DNA from: Streptomyces sennicomposti
Lineage (GTDB): Bacteria > Actinomycetota > Actinomycetes > Streptomycetales > Streptomycetaceae
Reading direction: 5' to 3'
Assembly: GCF_019890635.1 (NCBI RefSeq)
Contig: NZ_JAIOAB010000004.1
Span: 124,001 to 188,000, forward strand
DNA: 64,000 bases
A model generated the notes under the pieces. The model was not told the DNA's origin, made no database searches, and was given only the letters and a program-made list of their open reading frames with translations. How positions within the stretch are numbered: position 1 is the first letter of the stretch; every line of letters starts with the position of its first letter. Shown piece by piece: positions 26,406 to 33,419 of the stretch. A program made the position numbers and the translations under genes.

Positions 26406-27848
26406 GTGACTTCTGCGCCCGCCAAGCCCCGCATCCCCAACGTCCTCGCCGGACGCTACGCCTCCACCGAGCTCGCCACGCTCTGGTCGCCCGAGCAGAA
26501 GGTGAGGCTGGAGCGGCAGCTCTGGCTCGCCGTGCTGCGCGCCCAGAAGGACCTCGGCATCGAGGTGCCGGACGCGGCGATCGCCGACTACGAGCGCGTC
26601 CTGGACCAGGTCGACCTGGCCTCGATCGCCGAGCGCGAGAAGGTCACGCGGCACGACGTGAAGGCCCGTATCGAGGAGTTCAACGACCTCGCCGGGCACG
26701 AGCAGGTCCACAAGGGCATGACCTCCCGCGACCTGACGGAGAACGTCGAGCAGCTGCAGATCCGGCTCTCGCTGGAGCTGGTGCGCGACCGTACGGTGGC
26801 GGTGCTGGCCCGGCTGGGGAAGCTGGCCGCGGAGTACGGCGAGCTGGTCATGGCCGGCCGCTCGCACAACGTGGCCGCGCAGGCCACCACCCTGGGCAAG
26901 CGTTTCGCCACCGCCGCCGACGAGCTGCTGGTGGCCTACGGCCGCGTCGAGGAACTGCTCGGCCGCTACCCGCTGCGCGGCGTCAAGGGCCCGGTCGGCA
27001 CCGCGCAGGACATGCTGGACCTGCTCGGCGGCGACGCGGCGAAGCTGGCCGAGCTGGAGGGGCGCGTCGCCCACCACCTCGGCTTCTCGCAGGCCTTCAC
27101 CTCGGTCGGCCAGGTCTACCCGCGCTCCCTGGACTACGAGGTCGTCACCGCGCTGGTGCAGCTCGCGGCGGCGCCCTCCTCGCTGGCCAAGACGATCCGG
27201 CTGATGGCCGGGCACGAGCTGGTCACCGAGGGCTTCAAGCCGGGCCAGGTGGGCTCCTCGGCGATGCCGCACAAGATGAACACCCGCTCCTGCGAGCGCG
27301 TCAACGGCCTCATGGTGATCCTGCGCGGCTACGCCTCGATGACGGGCGAGCTGGCGGGCGACCAGTGGAACGAGGGCGACGTGTCCTGCTCGGTGGTGCG
27401 CCGGGTCGCGCTGCCGGACGCGTTCTTCGCGCTGGACGGTCTGCTGGAGACGTTCCTGACGGTGCTCGACGAGTTCGGCGCCTTCCCCGCGGTGATCGCC
27501 CGGGAGCTGGACCGCTACCTGCCGTTCCTGGCGACGACCAAGGTGCTCATGGGCGCGGTGCGGGCCGGTGTCGGCCGCGAGGTGGCCCACGAGGCGATCA
27601 AGGAGAACGCCGTGGCCACCGCGCTCGCGATGCGCGAGCAGGGCGCCGAGCGCAACGACCTGCTCGACAAGCTCGCCGCCGACGAGCGCCTGCCGCTGGA
27701 CCGCGCGCAGTTGGACGCACTGATGGCGGACAAGCTGTCCTTCACCGGTGCCGCCGCCGACCAGGTCGGCGTGGTGGTCGGCCGGATCGAGGAGATCATC
27801 AAGCAGCGCCCGGAGGCCGCGGCCTACGCGCCGGGGGCGATCCTCTGA
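26406..27848 (+). CDS. purB: Adenylosuccinate lyase
   Basis: 480 aa enzyme of the fumarase/aspartase superfamily, acting twice in purine synthesis (SAICAR and adenylosuccinate cleavage). Marks are AGRYASTELATLWSPEQK, HEQVHKGMTSRDLTENVEQ with the substrate-binding region, AGRSHNVAAQATTLGKRF with the catalytic His, and the signature GQVGSSAMPHKMNTRSCER. The GTG at 26406 has no ribosome site, but TAGACT lies eight bases before it, so a leaderless transcript is likely. It is close to the long actinobacterial form of PurB. Its TGA overlaps the next gene's probable start. Confidence 0.96.
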   Translation: MTSAPAKPRIPNVLAGRYASTELATLWSPEQKVRLERQLWLAVLRAQKDLGIEVPDAAIADYERVLDQVDLASIAEREKVTRHDVKARIEEFNDLAGHEQVHKGMTSRDLTENVEQLQIRLSLELVRDRTVAVLARLGKLAAEYGELVMAGRSHNVAAQATTLGKRFATAADELLVAYGRVEELLGRYPLRGVKGPVGTAQDMLDLLGGDAAKLAELEGRVAHHLGFSQAFTSVGQVYPRSLDYEVVTALVQLAAAPSSLAKTIRLMAGHELVTEGFKPGQVGSSAMPHKMNTRSCERVNGLMVILRGYASMTGELAGDQWNEGDVSCSVVRRVALPDAFFALDGLLETFLTVLDEFGAFPAVIARELDRYLPFLATTKVLMGAVRAGVGREVAHEAIKENAVATALAMREQGAERNDLLDKLAADERLPLDRAQLDALMADKLSFTGAAADQVGVVVGRIEEIIKQRPEAAAYAPGAIL

Positions 27849-28423
27849 CCCGCTTCACCCCGGCCCAACTGGAGGCCGCCCGCGACCGGCTGGTGCCGGA
27901 CCTGGTCGCGGACGGCCTCAGGGTGCTGTTCTGCGGGATCAACCCCGGTCTGATGACGGCCGCGACGGGCCACCACTTCGCCCGGCCCGGCAACCGGTTC
28001 TGGCCGGTGCTGCACCGGTCGGGCTTCACCCCGCGGCTGCTGAAGCCCGCGGAGCAGGGCGAGTTGCTGTCGTACGGGCTCGGCATCACCAACGTCGTGG
28101 CCCGGGCCTCGGCGCGCGCCGACGAGCTGACCCGCGAGGAGTACCAGGAAGGCGGCCGGCTGCTGGCGCTGAAGGTGGCGCGGCTGCGGCCCCGCTGGCT
28201 GGCGGTCGTCGGCGTCACCGCGTACCGGGCCGCCTTCGACGACCGCAAGGCCCAGGTGGGGCCGCAGGAGCGGGTGATCGGCGACACGCGCGTGTGGGTG
28301 CTGCCCAACCCGAGCGGGCTGAACGCGCACTGGACGACCGAGACGATGGCACAGGAGTTCGCCCGGCTGCGGGTGGCGGCCGAGGACGGCCCCGCAGTGC
28401 CCGCAGCGCGCCGGGGCGAGTGA
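27845..28423 (+). CDS. mug: G/U mismatch-specific DNA glycosylase (Mug)
   Basis: 192 aa with the proposed start. The uracil-glycosylase superfamily marks are strong: VLFCGINPGLMTAATGHHFARP, GNRFWPVLH, GLGITNVVARASARADELTR, and the C-terminal PNPSGLNAHW. It removes U or ethenocytosine paired with G. The family's N-terminal segment, TRFTPAQLEAARDRLVPDLV, lies in frame immediately after a CTG that overlaps the purB stop (CTGA). Relatives usually have ATGA or GTGA at this overlap. The only standard in-frame start, GTG at 27893, would remove 16 conserved residues. I therefore favour the CTG, with reservation. Confidence 0.88.
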   Translation: MTRFTPAQLEAARDRLVPDLVADGLRVLFCGINPGLMTAATGHHFARPGNRFWPVLHRSGFTPRLLKPAEQGELLSYGLGITNVVARASARADELTREEYQEGGRLLALKVARLRPRWLAVVGVTAYRAAFDDRKAQVGPQERVIGDTRVWVLPNPSGLNAHWTTETMAQEFARLRVAAEDGPAVPAARRGE

Positions 28424-28515
28424 CGGCGCGGCGGCGGCGCGGCTCGGTACGGGAGCGCCGGCCGACCGAGCGATCGTGACCGGCCGCGGGGCGGGGCACG
28501 ATGGGTTCACGTCGG

Positions 28516-28569
28516 CGCGGGTCACGGCGGGTCCACCTCGGGCGCGGGTCATGGCGGGTCCACGTCGGT
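28516..28569. repeat. 27-bp tandem duplication at a gene end
   Basis: Two 27-base copies, 28516-28542 and 28543-28569, each starting CGCGGGTCA and containing GGCGGGTCCAC. The right copy contains the stop of the minus-strand hypothetical gene. It lies between convergent genes. Confidence 0.8.
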
Positions 28570-28992
28570 GGCGACCGCGAGCAGTTGGAACGGCAGCTCC
28601 TTGTCGTGCTGGGAGACGCCCAGGGCTATCCACCGGCCGGTCCCGGGCGCCCGCCACAGCTGGACGTCCGGCACATGCCCGCTGAGGGAACCCCACGGCT
28701 CCGGCACCTCCTCCCCCTCCACGGTCCGGACGCACACGCTGTACAGGCTGAACTCCTGGGGCGGACCCCAGCGTTCGGTCAGGCGCTCCGCCAGCCCGTC
28801 GCGGTAGCACGCGTACTGGTCGGCCGCCTCCTCCCGTCGGCTGCCGTCGTCCTCCCAGAAGTCGTCGCCGGTCGCCAGCGCGGCCGTCCGGTGACCGGGG
28901 CCGGCCGAGCCGGTGTCCGTCCAGGTGTGCTCGGCGGGGAACGGCCCCGCGCACAGCCGGTCGATCTCGGCGAGCGCCTTGGCGATGTCCAT
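28549..28992 (-). CDS. Conserved-looking hypothetical protein
   Basis: 147 aa, soluble, acidic. It starts MDIAKALAEIDRLCAGPFPA and contains DDFWEDDGSRREEAADQYAC, a Trp/Tyr-rich middle, and WRAPGTGRWIALGVSQHDKELPFQLL. I recognise no enzyme motif. The composition resembles small actinobacterial proteins of immunity or SMI1-like type, but I cannot claim a match. The ATG at 28992 is the first in-frame ATG before low-complexity sequence; it is not preceded by a strong ribosome site. The longer frame continues upstream only as a shadow of the ROK gene. Confidence 0.65.
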   Translation of the reverse strand: MDIAKALAEIDRLCAGPFPAEHTWTDTGSAGPGHRTAALATGDDFWEDDGSRREEAADQYACYRDGLAERLTERWGPPQEFSLYSVCVRTVEGEEVPEPWGSLSGHVPDVQLWRAPGTGRWIALGVSQHDKELPFQLLAVATDVDPP

Positions 28993-29256
28993 GGGTTCCA
29001 GTAAAGCGGCGACCACTGACAATTGGCGGTGCGTCAGGGTCCGGGCAGGGCCCGCACACGGTCCGGGCGGTGTTCCGTACGAGCCCGCGTGGGACGGCCG
29101 CGGGCCGGCGGGCGCACCGGAGGTCCGGCGTCGCCGTGGAGCCCTCCGGACCCGGCGCCCGATCGGCGGCCGCCCCGCCGGTCCCCCGGCGCTCGCCGCC
29201 CCGGCCCGTGCCGAGTAGCATCCGCCCCACACGCGCACGAGCTGGGAGGACGGACG

Positions 29257-30414
29257 TTGGGGCGGCTGACCGGCGGGGACCCCTCGCTGCTGCGGAGGAT
29301 CAATTCCGCGGTGGTGCTGCACGCGCTGCGCGCCACGGACTGTGCGACGCTCACCGAGATCACCCGGGTGACCGGGCTGTCCCGGCCCACGGTCGAGGGT
29401 GTCGTGGACGATCTGATCGGGGCGGGCCTCGTCATGGAGACGGCAGCCGAGGAGGGCGCCGCCCGGCGTCAGGGGCGGCCCGCGCGGCGGTTCCGCTTCC
29501 GCGCCGAGGCCGGTCATCTGCTGGGCCTGGAGATCGGCGCGCACCGGGTCGCCGCCCTGCTGGCCGATCTGGACGGCCGGGTGGTCGGCGCGCAGGCCAA
29601 GGAGGTGGCCGAGACGGCCGACGCGGACGAGCGGCTGGAGCGGCTGCGCACCGCGGTCGCCGAGCTGCTGCGCCGGGCCGGGGTGCCGCGCAGCTCGCTG
29701 CGCGCCGTCGGCGTCGGCACCCCGGGCATCGTGGACGCGGGCGGCACCGTACGGCTGGGCACCGCGCTGCCCGGGTGGACCGGCCTGAATCTGGGCGAGC
29801 GGCTGGGCCGGTCGTTCAAGTGCCCGGTCCTGGTGGAGAACGACGCCAACGCGGCGGCGGTCGCCGAGCACTGGAAAGGCGCCGCGACCGAGTCCGACGA
29901 CGTGGTGTTCGTGCTGGCCGGGCTGAGTCCGGGCGCGGGTTCGCTGATCGGCGGGCGGCTGCACCGGGGGTACGGCGGGGCGGCCGGCGAGATCGGCGCG
30001 CTGCATCTGCTGGGCCGGGAGGAGACTCCGGAGACGCTGCTGTCCACCACGGACGAGCCGCTGCACCCGCTGGACGAGCAGGCGGTGGCGAAGGTCTTCG
30101 CGCTGGCCCGGCAGGGCGACCAGCGGGCCATGGCGGCCGTGGACCGCTTCATCCAGCGGCTCGTGCACGACGTGGCGGCGCTGGTGCTGGCGCTGGACCC
30201 CGAGTTGGTGGTCATCGGCGGCTGGGCGGCCGGTCTGGACGGCGTGCTGGAGCCGCTGCGCCGCGAGCTGGCCCGCTACTGCCTGCGGCCCCCTCAGGTC
30301 ACCCTCTCGCTGCTGGGCGAGGCGGTCGTCGCGACGGGCGCCGTACGGCTGGCCCTCGACCATGTGGAGGAGCAGCTCTTCGCGGTGGAGGGCACGGTCA
30401 CGGCCCGGCGCTGA
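29257..30414 (+). CDS. ROK-family transcriptional regulator
   Basis: 385 aa. A winged helix-turn-helix spans about residues 10-65 (AVVLHALRATDCATLTEI, then TGLSRPTVEGVVDDLIGAGL). The ROK sugar-kinase-like domain follows: LLGLEIGAHRVAALLADLDG, VGVGTPGIVD, VENDANAAAVAEH and GGAAGEIGALHLLG. The usual zinc-binding CxCGxxGCxE motif after that segment is missing. Such proteins repress sugar transport operons; no sugar operon is adjacent. The TTG at 29257 is chosen because GGGAGG lies eight bases upstream. Confidence 0.92.
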   Translation: MGRLTGGDPSLLRRINSAVVLHALRATDCATLTEITRVTGLSRPTVEGVVDDLIGAGLVMETAAEEGAARRQGRPARRFRFRAEAGHLLGLEIGAHRVAALLADLDGRVVGAQAKEVAETADADERLERLRTAVAELLRRAGVPRSSLRAVGVGTPGIVDAGGTVRLGTALPGWTGLNLGERLGRSFKCPVLVENDANAAAVAEHWKGAATESDDVVFVLAGLSPGAGSLIGGRLHRGYGGAAGEIGALHLLGREETPETLLSTTDEPLHPLDEQAVAKVFALARQGDQRAMAAVDRFIQRLVHDVAALVLALDPELVVIGGWAAGLDGVLEPLRRELARYCLRPPQVTLSLLGEAVVATGAVRLALDHVEEQLFAVEGTVTARR

Positions 30415-30513
30415 GAGCGGGTCCGCCGCGCCGGAGGGCCTCCGCACGGTCGGGCGGACCGGCGCACTCCGTGCCCCGCCGTGGGGCGGACACCCCGCGC
30501 ACGACGGCAGCCG

Positions 30514-30560
30514 CCGTGCCCCGGTGGTTCGGGGGCACGGCGGCTGCCGTGTGCGAGCGG
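30514..30560. terminator. Bidirectional terminator between ROK and GntR genes
   Basis: A perfect 19-bp stem with a 9-base loop: left arm 30514-30532 (starts ACGGCAGCCG), right arm 30542-30560. It lies between two convergent genes and has no U-tract, as is normal for Streptomyces terminators. Strongest stem of its size in the window. Confidence 0.9.
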
Positions 30561-30572
30561 GCGGGCCCGGCG

Positions 30573-31331
30573 TCAGGAGGCCTGGCGCTCGGGGCCGTGG
30601 TGGATCTCCACGTTCCCGGAGTCCCCGAAGGTCAGCCGGCAGGTGTCCGCGCGGTAGGTGGCCACCGACAGCGCGGCGACGCGGCCGGCGGCCACGAAGC
30701 GGGTGGTGACGACGAGGACGGGCGCGCCGGGCAGCCGGTCCAGTTCCTTGGCGTCGTCCGCGCGGGCCGAGCCGAGTTCCACGGCGCGCTCCTGGCCCTC
30801 CAGCTCCAGGTGCTGCAGTTCGCGCAGCACGGCACGCGCGCGTGCCGGTCCGGACGGCGCGTCGATCGCGGTCAGGTCGGGCACCGACGACGCCGGGATG
30901 TACAGCAGCTCGGCCGCGACCGGCTGGCCGTGGCTCATCCGGGACCGGCGCACGGTGTGCACGGGCTCGCTCCGGTCGCTGTCCAGGACGGCGGCGACGG
31001 CGGCCGGCGGTGCGGCCAGTACGCAGTCCACGGGCTGCCAGGCGTCCCCGGCCGCGCCCGGCCAGGCGTCCTGCTCGGTGCCGACGGCGACCCCCACGCG
31101 CGGCGGCGCGACGGTGGTGCCGACGCCGCGGCGGCGCTGCAGCCTGCCCTCCAGCTCCAGCTGCTCCAGCGCCTGGCGCAGCGTGGCGCGGGCCACGCCG
31201 AAGCGGGCGGCCAGTTCCCGCTCGTTGGGCAGGATCTCGCCGACCGCGAACTCGGAGTCCAGTGCCTCACTGAGCACGGTCTTGAGATGCCAGTACTTCG
31301 GCTCCGGCACCGTTTCCAGCTGAGTCCCCAC
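30573..31331 (-). CDS. GntR-family regulator, HutC/UTRA type
   Basis: 252 aa. The N-terminal winged helix is typical (KYWHLKTVLSEALDSEF, ILPNERELAARFGVARATLR, LEQLELEGRLQRRRGVGTTV). The UTRA effector-binding domain follows from about residue 95 to the end, with CRLTFGDSGNVEI at the C-terminus. DasR-like members bind amino-sugar phosphates. The GTG at 31331 has GGAGG five bases before it. A DasR-like operator lies upstream at 31428-31441, suggesting it controls itself or answers to DasR. Confidence 0.92.
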   Translation of the reverse strand: MGTQLETVPEPKYWHLKTVLSEALDSEFAVGEILPNERELAARFGVARATLRQALEQLELEGRLQRRRGVGTTVAPPRVGVAVGTEQDAWPGAAGDAWQPVDCVLAAPPAAVAAVLDSDRSEPVHTVRRSRMSHGQPVAAELLYIPASSVPDLTAIDAPSGPARARAVLRELQHLELEGQERAVELGSARADDAKELDRLPGAPVLVVTTRFVAAGRVAALSVATYRADTCRLTFGDSGNVEIHHGPERQAS

Positions 31332-31427
31332 CCTGTCCTCCGCAATCGCCGTAGTCCGGCGGCGTTTAGCGCCCTTGTTTATTAAAGGTTGTTGTACTTC
31401 TCTGCGACCATAGGGCCGCCCCCACCC

Positions 31428-31441
31428 TTGGTCAAGACCAA
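31428..31441. promoter_or_regulatory. DasR/GntR-like operator TTGGTC-AA-GACCAA
   Basis: A perfect 6-bp inverted repeat TTGGTC/GACCAA with a two-base AA centre. The DasR site (dre) is built on the same TGGTC-TA-GACCA core, so this is a one-centre variant. It lies 97 bp upstream of the GntR/UTRA gene. Confidence 0.6.
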
Positions 31442-31526
31442 TCCTCGGCTCTTGCGTCCCGTGCGGCCGTGCCGCCGCGCAGCGTTCACGGGGCGTTCGC
31501 ACGGCGTCGCACGCGTGACATCGCGG

Positions 31527-31560
31527 CGAAGCCCCCGCCGCGGTGCGGTCGGGGGCTTCG
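31527..31560. terminator. Terminator-type hairpin in a divergent region
   Basis: Perfect 11-bp stem CGAAGCCCCCG/CGGGGGCTTCG with a 12-base loop. The form is the typical Streptomyces terminator, but no gene ends beside it. It may end an untracked small RNA or shield the hydrolase gene from read-through. Confidence 0.7.
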
Positions 31561-31656
31561 GCGGGATCGGGCGCGGCGGGGGGCTACCCGTCGGTAGCAA
31601 TTGTTGACAAGCTGTCTATCCGGCATCCGTCAGCGATCGACGAGGAGCATGCACCC

Positions 31657-32487
31657 ATGTCCGCCACCGTCTCCTTCAAGGTTCCCTCCGCGCACGGCCC
31701 GCAGACCGTGACGCTCTCCTACGCGCGCGAGGGCGCCGGCGAGCCCCTGCTCCTGCTGCACGGCATCGGTCACCACCGGCAGGCCTGGGACCCGGTGCTC
31801 CACCTCGTCGCGGGCGAACGCGACGTGATCAGCGTGGACCTGCCCGGCTTCGGCGCCTCGCCCGCGCTGCCCGGCGGGCTCCGGCACGACCTGCCGACGA
31901 TGAACGCCGCGCTGGGCGCCCTGTGCGAGACCCTGGAGATCGACCGGCCCCATGTCGCCGGCAACTCCCTGGGCGGTCTGCTCGCCCTGGAGATGGGCCG
32001 CGTGGGGCTCGCCCGGTCGGTCACCGCCCTGTCCCCGGCCGGGTTCTGGACCGAGGCCGAGCGGCGTTACGCGTTCGGCGTGCTGCAGGCGATGCGCGGG
32101 ATCGCGGTGCGCACCCCGCTGCCGCTGGTCGAGCGGCTCTCCCGCACGGCGACCGGCAGGACCCTGCTCACCAGCACCATCTACGCCCGCCCCGCCCGCC
32201 GTTCACCCGAGGCAGTGGTCGCCGAGACGCTGGCCCTGGCCGGCGCCACCGGGTTCGAGGAGACCCTCCGCGCGGGCATCGACGTCCGGTTCACGGACGA
32301 CGTCCCCGGCATCCCAGTCACGGTGGCCTGGGGCGTGAAGGACCGGCTGCTGGTGCGCCGGCAGGGGGTGCGCGCCAAGCGGCTCATCCCGCACGCCCGG
32401 CTGGTGCGGCTGCCCGGCTGCGGGCACGTCCCCATGAACGACGACCCGGCGCTCGTCGCGCGCGTGCTCCTGGACGGCAGCCGCTGA
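31657..32487 (+). CDS. Alpha/beta-fold hydrolase
   Basis: 276 aa. The fold is clear: LLLLHGIGHHRQAWDPV (oxyanion region), VDLPGFGASP, the nucleophile elbow AGNSLGGLLALE, the acid in AWGVKDRLLVRRQG and the catalytic His in LPGCGHVPMNDDP. No signal peptide. The ATG at 31657 follows CGAGGAG by ten bases. The 3' part is overlapped on the other strand by the end of the convergent EamA frame. Substrate unknown. Confidence 0.92.
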   Translation: MSATVSFKVPSAHGPQTVTLSYAREGAGEPLLLLHGIGHHRQAWDPVLHLVAGERDVISVDLPGFGASPALPGGLRHDLPTMNAALGALCETLEIDRPHVAGNSLGGLLALEMGRVGLARSVTALSPAGFWTEAERRYAFGVLQAMRGIAVRTPLPLVERLSRTATGRTLLTSTIYARPARRSPEAVVAETLALAGATGFEETLRAGIDVRFTDDVPGIPVTVAWGVKDRLLVRRQGVRAKRLIPHARLVRLPGCGHVPMNDDPALVARVLLDGSR

Positions 32488-33372
32488 GCGGCGGCGCCCG
32501 GCCCGGGCCGCCGCGCCCGAGCCGAGGGCCACTCCGGCCCCCACCAGGGCGCTGCCCGCCGCCTGCGCGAGACCGTACGTACCGGTGCCGACCAGGGGCG
32601 CGGTGCAGGCGGCGGCGACGGGGATGAGCCCGGAGAAGAGGGTGGCGCGTTCGGCGCCGATCCGCTGCATGCCCATGTACCAGCACACGAAGCCGATCAC
32701 AGTGACGACCGCCGCCTGCCACAGCAGCGCGGCGGCCTCGTGGGCGGTGGGCGGCCGCAGCCAGGCGCCGCCGTCCCGGAGGACGCCGACGACCGCCGAC
32801 TCCGCGGCCGCCACCGCGCACACCACGGCGGACAGCAGCCGCGGCCCCAGCGGGCGCAGCACCGGCACCGCGAGGACCGCGAAGCCGACCTCGCCGGCCA
32901 GCGCGCAGGCGGAGAAGGCGATGCCCGCGCCGTCGGTCCGCCCCCAGCCCTGCACGGTCAGCGCCCCGGCCGCGACCAGGGCCGCCCCCTGGAGCACGGC
33001 CCGCTGCGGCCGGCGGCCCTCCAGCAGCGGGACGAGGACCGCCACGGCCACCGGCGCGCAGCCCACGAAGACGCCCGGCACCGCCGGTTCGGCGCTGCGC
33101 TCGGCGGCGAGGACCGCCAGGTTGAAGCCGACCATGCCCACCGCCGCCAGCAGCGCCAGCCGGCCCCACCGGCGGGGCCCGAGTCCTCTCAGCCGTCGTC
33201 CCGCGTCCCGCCCGGCCAGCGGCAGGAGCAGCAGACAGGCCAGGCCGTAGCGCAGGAACTGGCCGCCCGCGTAGGGGTAGTCGCCGAGGACGCTGTTGGC
33301 GGTGAAGGATCCTCCGACGAGGACGCAGGCGAGCGCGGCGAGCAGGGCGCCGCGTGAGGTGGTGGTGTTCAT
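32203..33372 (-). CDS. EamA/DMT-family transporter with C-terminal overlap extension
   Basis: 389 aa. Ten hydrophobic segments from about residue 8 to 285 show the two EamA repeats: ALLAALACVLVGGSFTANSV and, in the second half, FVCWYMGMQRIGAERATLFS then LIPVAAACTAPLVG. The normal family end is near ALVGAGVALGSGAAARAG. The frame then continues for about 95 polar residues, reading antisense through the last 285 bp of the convergent hydrolase gene. The start at 33372 faces the MocR regulator across 47 bp, a common regulator-exporter pair. Confidence 0.85.
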   Translation of the reverse strand: MNTTTSRGALLAALACVLVGGSFTANSVLGDYPYAGGQFLRYGLACLLLLPLAGRDAGRRLRGLGPRRWGRLALLAAVGMVGFNLAVLAAERSAEPAVPGVFVGCAPVAVAVLVPLLEGRRPQRAVLQGAALVAAGALTVQGWGRTDGAGIAFSACALAGEVGFAVLAVPVLRPLGPRLLSAVVCAVAAAESAVVGVLRDGGAWLRPPTAHEAAALLWQAAVVTVIGFVCWYMGMQRIGAERATLFSGLIPVAAACTAPLVGTGTYGLAQAAGSALVGAGVALGSGAAARAGRRRSAAAVQEHARDERRVVVHGDVPAAGQPHQPGVRDEPLGAHPLPAHQQPVLHAPGHRDWDAGDVVREPDVDARAEGLLEPGGAGQGQRLGDHCLG

Positions 33373-33419
33373 GGCGGCGACGCTAGGGAGCGCGGCGGCC
33401 CGGTTTAAGGTCCACTTCC

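Larger units (their letters stand above)
31332..31656. promoter_or_regulatory. Divergent region with operator, hairpin and orphan terminator
   Basis: 325 bp between the GntR gene and the alpha/beta hydrolase gene. From left: an AT-rich block near 31370-31405 (GTTTATTAAAGGTTGTTG), the operator-like repeat at 31428-31441, the strong terminator-type hairpin 31527-31560, the hairpin GCTACC-CGTC-GGTAGC (31583-31598), and TTGACA at 31604-31609 as a -35 candidate for the hydrolase. No open frame here is credible. Confidence 0.5.
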
